Shown here: piece after piece, positions 1-7,599 of the stretch
How the letters are laid out: every line of letters begins with the position of its first letter
Numbering within the stretch: the stretch's first letter is position 1
Assembly: GCA_021568835.1 (NCBI GenBank)
Contig: JAKGSH010000001.1
Span: 496,001 to 560,000 of the forward strand
Reading direction: 5' to 3'
DNA length: 64,000 bases
DNA from: Streptomyces sp. Tue 6430
GTDB taxonomy: Bacteria > Actinomycetota > Actinomycetes > Streptomycetales > Streptomycetaceae
Made by a program: the position numbers and the translations under genes
The notes under the pieces: generated by a model
Databases searched by the model: none
The model's input: only the letters and a program-made list of their open reading frames with translations
Told to the model about the DNA's origin: nothing

Positions 1-20
1 CCGGCAGCGATACTGGATGC

Positions 21-383
21 ATGGACTCGACGATCACCGCCCCCCGCGCCGAGGTGCTGCGGGACCGCTACCGCAGCCGGCTGCCTGAGCGCTTGCAGGA
101 GCTGGCCGGCCCCGTCGAGGGCGATGTGGACCTGCCGCTCCACATCGTCTGGTCCGGGCGGACGAGCTACAGCCTGGACCGTCCGAAGTCCCGCATGACG
201 CTCTACCGGACCGTCCTCGCCGAAGGACTCCGTGAGGACCTGGTGGCCCTCCTGCACCACCGGCTGCTCATCGACCAGTGGCCCGTGCTGCGGCGCTTGA
301 TCAGCCCCTACATCCGCGAGGTCTGGGAGGACGCCTTCCCCGAGCTGCTCCGCACCGCTCCGGCCGACACGGCCGCCGCGTGA
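21..383 (+). CDS. Hypothetical protein, putative AbiE-type antitoxin partner
   Basis: A 120-residue, charged, mostly helical-looking protein with no motif I can name. Its stop codon overlaps the GTG start of the AbiEii-like nucleotidyltransferase by 4 bases (GTGA), so the two are translationally coupled. In two-gene AbiE systems the upstream gene encodes the antitoxin or regulator, and that is the only basis for the role suggested here. No clear ribosome site precedes the ATG and the frame stays open to the window edge, so the real start may lie further left. Confidence 0.6.
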   Translation: MDSTITAPRAEVLRDRYRSRLPERLQELAGPVEGDVDLPLHIVWSGRTSYSLDRPKSRMTLYRTVLAEGLREDLVALLHHRLLIDQWPVLRRLISPYIREVWEDAFPELLRTAPADTAAA

Positions 384-1038
384 AGCTCACTCCGCTCCAC
401 GAGCGTCTCCTCGCCGACATCCTTGACATCGGCTCCCCCTACCCTCTGGTCCTCACCGGCGGATACGCCGTGCAGGCCCACGGCCTGGTCGAACGCTTCA
501 GCCGCGACCTCGACGTCGCCACCGAGAACCCCACTCCGATGCAGGGATCGTCGCCTCACTCACAGCAGGTCTCAGCGCGCGCGGATGGCGGACCACGCAC
601 GTCCAGACCGATCCGCTCAGCGGCCGGTTCCTCGTCACCGATCCGGACACCGGCGAGGAGTGCGAGGCCGACGTCCTCAAGGAGGCGTTCTGGGCCCCTC
701 CCGCCCAGACCCCCTACGGCCCTGTTCTTTACCTCGACGACGTGATCGGCACCAAGGTCCGTGCCCTCGCCGACCGCGGCACCGTCCGCGACCTCATCGA
801 CGTCCAGGCTGCCTCCCGCCACCGCTCCACCGCCGACCTCGAATCCCTGGGCCGCCGTCGTGCCCACGACGAGTTCAGCCTCGAAGACCTCCGGGACAGG
901 CTCATCGGCGCGGAGTGGTACGAGGATGAGGACTACACCGCGTACGGGCTGACCTCCCGCCAGATCGACGAACTCAAGGCGTGGGCACTGGAGTGGGCGG
1001 AGGATCTGGGTGCGCGGATCCATGACGAGAACGCCTGA
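380..1038 (+). CDS. AbiEii/AbiGii-like nucleotidyltransferase toxin, frameshifted
   Basis: The translation opens with a nucleotidyltransferase-like segment (LTGGYAVQAHGLVERFSRDLD) that matches the GG-x-A-V-x-x-H-G and R-D-x-D pattern of AbiEii/AbiGii toxins, which transfer nucleotides to tRNA or other targets. The frame breaks near base 541. Restoring one G (ATG-GCA-GGG) joins it to a second frame that runs through an E-A-D-V-L segment and ends in an acidic helical tail, giving about 219 residues, a normal family length. The GTG start overlaps the preceding stop. The break is the single-base loss seen across the window, so the gene may be intact in the organism. Confidence 0.65.
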
Positions 1039-1688
1039 GAGGCGGTCACGCGTCCATCCCCTCTACCGCCGTTGCGACGAGAGGACGCGGTGTAGCCGGC
1101 AGGTTCCAACCCGGACCCGTCCACGGTGGCGGCTGCTGTGCACGGCGGACGTGCACAGCAGCCGAGCGATACCCCGCAGTGGATTCACGGCGAAACCGGG
1201 CTGCGGTAACGGTCGAACACCGCGTCCCGCTCCCAGGTCCAGTCCGGGTCCCGACGGTGGAACTCGGTAACGGCCAGCTCGAAGAATTGGTCGGAAGGCT
1301 TCCGGCTGGATCCATTGACCACCAGCGCTGACAGCATCGGCTCGGGACCGGTGCTGTCCCGGCGGCAGACGTCTGGTGGAACTTCGTTCCGGCCTGCGAA
1401 GACTGCAATCGCTGGAAGAAAGGCTGTACCGCGCGGCGCTGGGTGGCCGACATGGATCTCCGTCACAGGTATCCGGAGGCAGACTTCGCACCGGATTTGC
1501 CGACCGTCTCTTCACGGGAAGGACAAGGAGCCGATACGCGCCGACACGGAATTCCGCAACGTGCTGGAAAGAAGTCCTGCGGTGCATGCGATGCCCCCCG
1601 CGCCTCCGCGGAAGCCCTCGCTGTGACGCGGGCCCGCGAGCATGATGATCCCGCTGGGGCGAGGGCGCGGAAACAGGAACGGTCTGGG
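1039..1688. other. Gene-poor stretch with an HNH-like scrap
   Basis: About 650 bases without a convincing gene. On the plus strand near 1385-1450 a short segment reads WNFVPACEDCNRWKKG, which resembles the paired-cysteine part of HNH endonucleases, but the frame is closed by a stop near 1328 and loses protein character after about 1500. On the minus strand near 1205-1310 a separate segment (SDQFFELAVTEFHRRDPDW) also looks protein-like. Both are probably decayed fragments. Confidence 0.4.
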
Positions 1689-2096
1689 TCAGCGGGCGTT
1701 GCTCCAGCCGCCTGTGCTGGAGTACGAGTCGAGCAGGTCCACCACGAAGACCAGGGTCGAGCCCGCCGGGATCAACGGCGAGGGCGACTGGTTGCCGTAG
1801 CCGAGACGCGGGGGAACGACGATCTCGCGCCGACCGCCGACCTTCATCCCTCTCAGCCCCCGGTCCCAGCCCTTGATGACCCTGCCGCTGCCCAGGGCGA
1901 ACTTGAACGGCTGGTCACGGTCCCAGGATGAGTCGAACTCCTTCCCGGTCTCGAAGGTCACCCCGACGTAGTGGACCCTGACCACCGTGCCCGGCTTCAC
2001 CTCGGCCCCGCCCCCGACGACCAGGTCCCGGATGGTCAGCTCAGCAGGCGCAGCACCCTCCGGGACGTCGACCTCGGGCTTCGTCAGTTCACTCAT
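1689..2096 (-). CDS. FKBP-type peptidyl-prolyl cis-trans isomerase
   Basis: A 135-residue single-domain FKBP, which catalyses proline cis-trans isomerisation in proteins. Visible family segments are VRVHYVGVTFETGKEFDSSW, then the flap and substrate pocket GWDRGLRGMKVGGRREIVVP, then RLGYGNQSP and IPAGSTLVFVVDLL. No signal peptide is present, so it is cytoplasmic. The start chosen is the ATG of MSELTKPEV; a longer in-frame start would add 17 residues unlike the family. It stands alone between degraded accessory sequence and a PemK-like toxin on the same strand, and it reads cleanly without frameshift. Confidence 0.93.
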   Translation of the reverse strand: MSELTKPEVDVPEGAAPAELTIRDLVVGGGAEVKPGTVVRVHYVGVTFETGKEFDSSWDRDQPFKFALGSGRVIKGWDRGLRGMKVGGRREIVVPPRLGYGNQSPSPLIPAGSTLVFVVDLLDSYSSTGGWSNAR

Positions 2097-2694
2097 CGCG
2101 GTTCCGTCACTCTCCGTCGCAGACCCTCGTGCGGGCCGACCTGGCACATGGACACTCCATGCGGCAGAGGATCACGCTAACGCGCATGCCGGTTTCCGGA
2201 GCGCACCAGATCCAGTGGCCGCGCACGGCGGTCCGTCGCACGGCCGGCGCACGAGCCCTCGCACGCCCGGGCGGGACGCGGTGGCTCGGGTTGCACGGCA
2301 GCAGCCCGGGCAGGAAGCGGCGCAGAGGGTCAGGGCCGACGCGCGCCGTTCAGTCGACTGCGTCGAGCCGCGCCGCCCGCAGGTCCCTGAACGACGAGAT
2401 GACCTCGGCCAGGCCGTGCCGCAGGGGCAGGCCGCGATCTGGGAGAACAAGAAAGCGGGGGGGCGGCCAGCCTCGGTACATCACCTTCGACCGGACCGGT
2501 CACGATAAGGATGCCGTGTTCAAGGGGGCGAATTCCCGGAATCCCTTCCAGTCGGCTAAGGACTCGGCTCGAGATGGAACCTGCGGACTGGACATCGTAC
2601 TCCAGCCGTAGATCGTGATCTTGTTGCTGGAGTGCGGTGGAGAGGGGCCGCCGTCGGTCGTCGACGAGATCGAGCTGGGTAGCAGAGGCGTCCG
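2097..2694. other. Gene-poor stretch with a minus-strand C-terminal fragment
   Basis: Nearly 600 bases with no gene I can support. A short minus-strand segment from about 2450 down to the stop at 2350-2352 reads RGLPLRHGLAEVISSFRDL and looks like the last 30 residues of a truncated protein of unknown family. Plus-strand open frames here are arginine-rich and implausible. Confidence 0.4.
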
Positions 2695-3099
2695 CTACTC
2701 AAGTCCTTCGAGACGGCGGGCATCTTTGATCTCGTGGAACCTGGCAGCCGTCATCGGGGTCCACTCCCTCCTCTGTCCAGCGGCACGGAGGGCTTCTCCA
2801 ACCTCGCTGAGCTTCACGGAGGACAACACACCCGCCAGCTCGATCAGGTCGTCCCGGGCCACGGTGGTCAGCCATGTGCACGGAGTAAAGCCTGGACGCG
2901 GGAACGCGAACCGCAGCACTCCTTCGAAGGGCAGTCCCTCCAGGGCGCCTACCGCCACTTCAACGCCCAGGCCGCCGATGTCGACACCCGCTGGCGCAAC
3001 GACCTGCATCGCCTGAAACCCGGATGACTCCTCGTCCGACAGCAGCACGACCGGGCGTCGCTCGTCGAAGTCGACCCACCAGACTTCGCCGCGTTGCAT
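2695..3099 (-). CDS. PemK/MazF-family toxin, solitary
   Basis: A 134-residue protein beginning MQRGEVWWVDFDERRPVVLL, the classic PemK/MazF N-terminus (RGEVWWVDF followed by RPVVLLS), with a following strand-rich segment EGVLRFAFPRPGFTPCTWLT. Family members are ribosome-independent or -dependent mRNA endoribonucleases. The start is fixed by a perfect AGGAGG six bases upstream; a longer frame to 3219 lacks a ribosome site. The C-terminal 35 residues extend beyond a minimal MazF. No antitoxin gene is visible directly upstream or downstream, so it may be an orphan or a regulatory derivative. Confidence 0.85.
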   Translation of the reverse strand: MQRGEVWWVDFDERRPVVLLSDEESSGFQAMQVVAPAGVDIGGLGVEVAVGALEGLPFEGVLRFAFPRPGFTPCTWLTTVARDDLIELAGVLSSVKLSEVGEALRAAGQRREWTPMTAARFHEIKDARRLEGLE

Positions 3100-3232
3100 G
3101 TGTCCTCCTGGCTGAGACGGCGGGCGAACGCTGCGTGCGCGAAGTGGGGCACGGCAGTGATGCGGCCCCGTCTTCGCACGTCGTGACCGATGGGCGATGA
3201 AGACGGGTGCGGCCACCATTGATCATCGGTGT

Positions 3233-3409
3233 GTGAAGACTGAAGATCATGCGGTGGCCGCAAGTCACAGCGTAGGCCCTGCCCGCTGGCAGGAGGCGTT
3301 CGAGGTCCTGATGGGTCGGACCGCGGGCCGGTTCGCGCGGGTCGAACCCCGGCGGCGGGTGCGGGACCTGGTGCGGGGGTTGCTGTCGGACCTGCCGCGC
3401 AAGAACTGA
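3233..3409 (+). pseudogene. IS701-family transposase, N-terminal fragment
   Basis: The translation contains WQEAFEVLMGRTAGRFARVE followed by RRRVRDLVRGLLSDLPRKN, which I recognise as the start of IS701-family DDE transposases. It stops at 3407-3409, where the stop codon is supplied by the left end of the adjacent IS5-type element. The remaining roughly 350 residues, including the whole catalytic domain, are absent from the window. It is a dead remnant. Confidence 0.7.
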
Positions 3410-4285
3410 GCCCTTTCCAACCTGCCTCTGAAGTAAGGCTGTTGGGCTGACAACGTGGTGAAGCCCCTGGTAGATGGGTTTTCGACCAAGAGAACCGTCT
3501 CCACCAGAGGCTTGACGTGCTTGTTTACCCGTCGGGCGTCGACGTGTCCCGCTCTGCCCTCCGCTTTCTCACGCAGCAGTTGCGGCGGCACCGCCGTACG
3601 ATCGGCTCCCGTTGGCGGCGCCTGAGCGCCGGCCGCCAGGCCCTGCCGACACTCGCCCATCTGCGGGTGGGACACACCTATGCCCAGCTCGCGTCCGGGT
3701 TCGGCGTCGGAACCACGACGGCCTACCGCTATGTCACCGCGGCTGTCGAGCTCCTGGCCGCCCTCGCCCCCAGCCTGGCCGACGTGGTGCGCACCGCGCC
3801 GGTGAAGGTGTATCTGATCCTGGACGGCACTCTCCTGCCGATCGACCGCATCGCCGCGGACCGGCCGTTCTACTCCGGCAAACACAAGAAGCACGGGATG
3901 AACGTGCATGTCATAGCCGACCCCTTCGGCCGCCTGCTGTGGGCCTCACCGGTCGTGCCCGGCGCTGTCCACGACGTCCGTGCACGGCATCGTCGTCGCC
4001 CTCGCCGAGGCCAACATCACGTGCTGGGCCGACAAAGGCTACCGGGGCGCCGGCGGCACGGTCCGGATTCCCTACTGGGGCCGGTAGGAGGCCCTCTCCG
4101 CTGGTCAGAAGGCGGCGAACCGGTCCCACGCGAAGATCCGCGCCCTCGGGGAGCAGGCCACCGCCACCCTCAAGGCCTGGAGACTCCTCCGCAAACTGCG
4201 GTGCTCAACCACCCGGATCACCAGCCTCGTCCAGGCCGTCCTCACCCTCCATCTGAACAGCTCAAAGTGAAGATGGAAAAGGCTC
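3408..4285 (+). mobile_element. IS5-family insertion sequence (ISL2-like), decayed
   Basis: An element of about 878 bp bounded by imperfect inverted ends: left GAGCCCTTTCCAACCT from 3408, right end read inward from 4285 GAGCCTTTTCCATCTT (13 of 16 match). The trinucleotide ACT flanks both sides (3405-3407 and 4286-4288), fitting the ANT duplication of the ISL2 subgroup, although three bases can match by chance. It carries one broken transposase gene. The left flank is an IS701 fragment and the right flank is a beheaded Rhs-type gene. Confidence 0.7.
3517..4270 (+). pseudogene. IS5-family (DDE_Tnp_4-like) transposase, inactivated
   Basis: A common streptomycete transposase starting LVYPSGVDVSRSALRFL, with a helix-turn-helix part (TYAQLASGFGVGTTTAYRY), the first catalytic Asp in LILDGTLLPIDR and the YSGKHKKHGMNV segment. 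Near 3981 about ten bases appear lost after VHDVRA, shifting the frame into HGIVVALAEANITCWADKGY. A TAG at 4085-4087 then replaces the Trp or Arg normally found after WGR, although homology (ALGEQATATLKAWRLLRKL) continues to the TGA at 4268-4270. Unlike the other broken genes here, a nonsense codon and a multi-base deletion mark this one as a true pseudogene. Confidence 0.85.
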
Positions 4286-4289
4286 ACTG

Positions 4290-5891
4290 ACGAAGCGGTA
4301 CCTGACCCCCTTCGGCTCCGAACGGGGCAGCGGCGCCGCCAACTGGCCCGACGACAAGGGATTCCTGGGCAAACCCACCGACAGCGACACCGGCCTCACC
4401 CATGTCGGCGCACGTGAATACGATCCCGCCCTCGGCCAGTTCATCAGCGTCGACCCGCTCCTGCAGACCGACATCCCCCAGACCCTCAACGGCTACAGCT
4501 ACGCCGCGCAGAACCCCGTCACCCAGGCGGACCCGAGCGGCATGGGTCTGGCCTGCGGCGGCCGCGGCGACGACGCCGCCTGCCCGACCCGTCCCGACGG
4601 AAGACCGGGGAACGGCCGGCCGGGTGAAGCCGTCAAGCCCGTGTACGCCTGCCCGAGCCTGATCAATCCCCAGTGCCCGGAGTACACGGGAGGCACCGCG
4701 GGCGGCGGTGGTGGTGGCGGTGGCCACAGCGGCGGCGGGATCGCCGGTTCCTCCGGCGGCGGTGGCGGCGACTCCTCACAGCAGAAGGCCGTCCACGTCG
4801 ACGACGGCTGCAAGGACTGGGGCCTCTTCTCCGGTGTCTGCCGCAGCGTCGGAGAAGTTTTCTACGGCGCCGTCAGCAACGTCCCGCACGCCGTCGAGTA
4901 CGCCGGCTGGATCTGGGACGAAGACTGCTGGGGCGGTGGTCCTGGAACCGAGGGGTGTGACTACGGGGCCCAGTTCGATGCCTGGGTCGCCGAGCACGGT
5001 TACGACATCTCCGGCGATGAATACCAGGTACCTTCTGCATTGGCAGCGATCTTCGCGCACAGGCCCGCTTACGGAAAGGGCAACAAGCCGTTCTCGGGAA
5101 GCAAGGGAGGATGCAAGTGCTTCCTCGCCGGCACCGACGTCCTCATGGCCGACGGCACCACCAAGGACATCGAGGACATCGAACTCGGCGACAAGGTCCA
5201 GGCCACCGATCCCGAAACCGGCGAGACCGGCCCGAGGGAAGTCACTCGCCTGATCCGCACCGAGGACGACAAGCACTTCAACGAACTCTCCATCGCCACC
5301 GAAGACGGCATCCAGCTCCTCACCGCAACTCACGAACACCCCTTCTGGTCACCCTCCCAACACGACTGGGTCGAAGCCGGAAACCTCACCTCCGGAATGA
5401 CCCTCCTCACCGACGACGGCAACACCGTCATCGTCACTGCCAACCGCCCCTACACTCAGCATGCCCGCACCTACAACCTCACCGTCGACGACCTCCACAC
5501 GTACTATGTGCTGGCGGGGGCCACTCCGGTACTCGTTCATAACTCTGGCGGCTGCCCTCCCGAAACTCTGATTCATTACACCGATGAAGCGGGCATGAAC
5601 GGGATCGTGGGGAGCAAGAAGTTGAATGCCTCCACCAAGGAGGCGAGTCCGAAGGATGCACACTATGGCGATGGGCGATATCTCTCCGACGTTGCTCCTG
5701 GAGCCAAGACATGTGCGCAGCTGTCGCGATGCTTCCTCGGGCACCCGTTCTCTGGGCGACGATTCACTAATTACGTCGAGATTGACGTCAGAGGGCTGAA
5801 TGTCGTCAAGGGGAGAGATGATTTCTACGTGATTCCCGGTCAAGGGTCGTTGGATCTGGGCGGGCGAATAATTAGCCACGGAGCGAACTGA
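4290..5891 (+). CDS. Rhs/YD-repeat polymorphic toxin, 5'-truncated: Rhs core end, Hint domain, HYD1-type ADP-ribosyltransferase
   Basis: The frame opens at the IS boundary with no start codon and runs 533 residues. Residues 1-75 are the end of an Rhs core (LTHVGAREYDPALGQFISVD, NGYSYAAQNPVTQADPSG). A Gly/Cys-rich linker follows. Residues about 275-420 form a Hint self-cleaving domain (CFLAGTDVLMADGTT, TATHEHPFW, ending VLVHNS). The last 110 residues begin LIHYTDEAGMNGIVGSKKLN, with HYGDGRYLSDVAP further on. These match the HYD1 signature of ADP-ribosyltransferase toxins (the H-Y and D-x-x-Y-L-S-D positions). The tip and its neighbour are visibly lower in GC than the rest. The secretion and core part is missing, so this copy is probably not exported; an internal ATG at 4542 could still start a shorter product. 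Confidence 0.8.
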   Translation, partial: TKRYLTPFGSERGSGAANWPDDKGFLGKPTDSDTGLTHVGAREYDPALGQFISVDPLLQTDIPQTLNGYSYAAQNPVTQADPSGMGLACGGRGDDAACPTRPDGRPGNGRPGEAVKPVYACPSLINPQCPEYTGGTAGGGGGGGGHSGGGIAGSSGGGGGDSSQQKAVHVDDGCKDWGLFSGVCRSVGEVFYGAVSNVPHAVEYAGWIWDEDCWGGGPGTEGCDYGAQFDAWVAEHGYDISGDEYQVPSALAAIFAHRPAYGKGNKPFSGSKGGCKCFLAGTDVLMADGTTKDIEDIELGDKVQATDPETGETGPREVTRLIRTEDDKHFNELSIATEDGIQLLTATHEHPFWSPSQHDWVEAGNLTSGMTLLTDDGNTVIVTANRPYTQHARTYNLTVDDLHTYYVLAGATPVLVHNSGGCPPETLIHYTDEAGMNGIVGSKKLNASTKEASPKDAHYGDGRYLSDVAPGAKTCAQLSRCFLGHPFSGRRFTNYVEIDVRGLNVVKGRDDFYVIPGQGSLDLGGRIISHGAN

Positions 5892-5893
5892 GC

Positions 5894-6184
5894 ATGCGAT
5901 ACCTCAAGGTGTTCTGGCACCACGACCTGCCTGATGAGCCGGTTGAGCTGTACAGCGAGCTTGATGGTGCAGGCTATGAGATTCGCAAGGTGGAGATCTA
6001 TCGGGACGGACATCGAGATTTCGCGGACGGCGAAGCTTCCTCGGGGGCGACTATGCTCGGCGAAATCCCAATTCCGAGCCTGGAGGAGATCGCCGAGCAG
6101 GAAGGATTCTCTCCGGTTTTCATCGAATTTGCGGAGTTCGAAAACGTCTGGCGTCAAGCCGTGAGCGGCTCCGGCAGTTCGTGA
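5894..6184 (+). CDS. Immunity protein (DUF6881-like) for the HYD1 toxin
   Basis: A 96-residue acidic protein starting MRYLKVFWHHDLPDEPVELY, followed by a strand-rich part and the segment PIPSLEEIAEQEGF. I recognise this as the family usually called DUF6881, found in streptomycetes. It starts two bases after the toxin stop, with GGAG at 5880-5883 as ribosome site, so it is co-translated with the toxin tip. Size, acidity, low GC and position directly after a polymorphic toxin tip are the standard pattern of cognate immunity proteins. The immunity role is inferred from context, not shown. Confidence 0.75.
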   Translation: MRYLKVFWHHDLPDEPVELYSELDGAGYEIRKVEIYRDGHRDFADGEASSGATMLGEIPIPSLEEIAEQEGFSPVFIEFAEFENVWRQAVSGSGSS

Positions 6185-6300
6185 TCACGCGTTAAGGGTA
6201 AGTGCAGAATAGTCCTCGCTTTCTCGGATTTTCAATCTTGCGGCTTTGACTATTATCGATTTCCTGCCGCAGGGCTTGCCCTTGAAGGCGTGCGACATTC

Positions 6301-6339
6301 TGGAAGCTCCACCGGAATTTGTTTCCGGTGGGGCTTCCA
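6301..6339. terminator. Strong bidirectional hairpin terminator
   Basis: TGGAAGCTCCACCGGAA at 6301-6317 pairs with TTCCGGTGGGGCTTCCA at 6323-6339, a 17-bp stem with one G-U pair and a five-base loop. It lies between the immunity gene and the integrase remnant on the opposite strand, so it can serve both. Confidence 0.75.
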
Positions 6340-6369
6340 GGGCGTTTGGCGGCAACGGTGACGGCAACG

Positions 6370-6536
6370 TCAGCGGACGACGGCAGCGGCGGGTGGGTTG
6401 TCGGGGGCGTCGGTCGGGTTGAGGGCGTTGCCGAGGGTGTCGATGGCCTGGCGCTGGAGACGGAGTCGGACGTGGGCGTAGACGCCGGCCGTGACGCCGA
6501 CGTGGGCGTGGCCGAGTCACTCGTTCCGCACCTCTC
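6370..6536 (-). pseudogene. Tyrosine recombinase (integrase), C-terminal remnant
   Basis: On the minus strand, about 47 residues read GHAHVGVTAGVYAHVRLRLQ followed by QAIDTLGNALNP and end PPAAAVVR-stop at 6370-6372. This is the end of the actinobacterial phage/ICE integrase type, covering the LGHAH box and catalytic Tyr (VYAHVRL). A TGA directly precedes the LGHAH box and no upstream homology remains. It marks a former integrated element at the edge of the accessory stretch. Confidence 0.75.
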
Positions 6537-6793
6537 CTATTCCTGATGTTCCGTCAGGTAAGTCAGCACCTGATCAGCATCAGTCCCCGAACAGTCCGAG
6601 ACGGCTACCCGGACAAGCGCCTGGTCTGCGGCGTCGCCACAGCCTGGCCCGCACAGAAGCGCAGGCGGGGAGGCTGCTCGGTACGGTGCGCGATGTTCTG
6701 CAAGGTCTTCGATAGGAAGGCGCGCCGGTGTACGGTGAAGGTCGCCCTTGACCTGCACAAAGCAGGCAGGGAGCCGTCTTCCAGGAGTGGAAA

Positions 6794-7213
6794 ATGCTGC
6801 GCACCATGTTCAAGTCCAAGATCCACCGCGCCACCGTCACCCAGGCCGACCTGCACTACGTGGGATCGGTGACCATCGACGCGGACCTGCTGGACGCCGC
6901 CGATCTGCTGCCGGGTGAGCTGGTGCACATCGTCGACATCACCAACGGCGCGCGGCTGGAGACGTACGTCATCGAGGGTGAGCGCGGCTCGGGGGTCGTC
7001 GGGATCAACGGGGCCGCCGCCCATCTCGTGCACCCCGGAGACCTGGTGATCATCATCAGTTACGCTCAGGTCACCGACGCCGAGGCTCGAGAACTGAAGC
7101 CCCGCGTCGTGCATGTGGACCGCGACAACCGGATCGTGGCCCTGGGCGCCGACCCGGCGGAACCGGTGCCGGGGTCGGACCAGGAGCGCAGCCCGCAGGC
7201 CGTGTCCGCCTGA
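6794..7213 (+). CDS. panD: Aspartate 1-decarboxylase
   Basis: A 139-residue pyruvoyl enzyme that converts L-aspartate to beta-alanine for pantothenate and coenzyme A synthesis. It begins [20 protein letters not shown] and carries the self-cleavage site YVGS (Gly24-Ser25, the Ser becoming the pyruvoyl group) and the [18 protein letters not shown] segment of the family. Length is normal apart from a short tail. Start ATG has AGGAG eight bases upstream. A small N-acetyltransferase gene follows closely; in some bacteria an acetyltransferase assists PanD maturation, but this one is of a different, YjdJ-like type. Confidence 0.97.
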   Translation: MLRTMFKSKIHRATVTQADLHYVGSVTIDADLLDAADLLPGELVHIVDITNGARLETYVIEGERGSGVVGINGAAAHLVHPGDLVIIISYAQVTDAEARELKPRVVHVDRDNRIVALGADPAEPVPGSDQERSPQAVSA

Positions 7214-7242
7214 CCACCGCACCAGCAGCCCCAGGAGTGTCC

Positions 7243-7590
7243 ATGAGTGACATCGGCATCCGCGACGACCGGTCGGCCGGCCGCCTCGAGGCCCTCGGCG
7301 AGGGCGGCGAGGTCGTCGGCCGCATCGAGTACTTCGTGCTGGAGTCGCCCGCGCCCGCCCTGGTCCCGGTGCACACGATCGTCGAGCCGGCCCACGAGGG
7401 CAAGGGCATCGCCGGCTCCCTGGCCCGCGAGCTGTACGCCGTCTCCGGACGCGAGGGCGTCCCCGTGGCCCCGCTCTGCCCGTACGTCGTGAAGTGGGCC
7501 GCGCGTCACCCCGAGGAGGCTCCGGCGGCCGACCCCGCGCTGCTGACCGCCGCCAAGGAGTGGCTGCGCGCCCACCCCGGCCGGTTCTGA
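7243..7590 (+). CDS. GNAT-family N-acetyltransferase, YjdJ-like
   Basis: A compact 115-residue acetyltransferase of the short Gcn5-related group. The acetyl-CoA loop is seen in TIVEPAHEGKGIAGSLARE, and a C-terminal CPYVVKWAARHPE segment is typical of this COG2388-like group. Substrate unknown. The ATG at 7243 is chosen over the in-frame GTG at 7237 because AGGAG sits correctly for it. It is 29 bases after panD and 9 bases before the racemase-family gene, so the three are probably one transcript. Confidence 0.85.
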   Translation: MSDIGIRDDRSAGRLEALGEGGEVVGRIEYFVLESPAPALVPVHTIVEPAHEGKGIAGSLARELYAVSGREGVPVAPLCPYVVKWAARHPEEAPAADPALLTAAKEWLRAHPGRF

Positions 7591-7599
7591 ACGGCCCCG

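Noticed and set aside
1046..1466. Minus-strand coding region over the HNH-like scrap
   Set aside because: Only about 35 residues look protein-like and no start, ribosome site or family supports a gene.
4105..4287. Small minus-strand gene inside the insertion sequence
   Set aside because: It is the reverse of the decayed transposase C-terminus.
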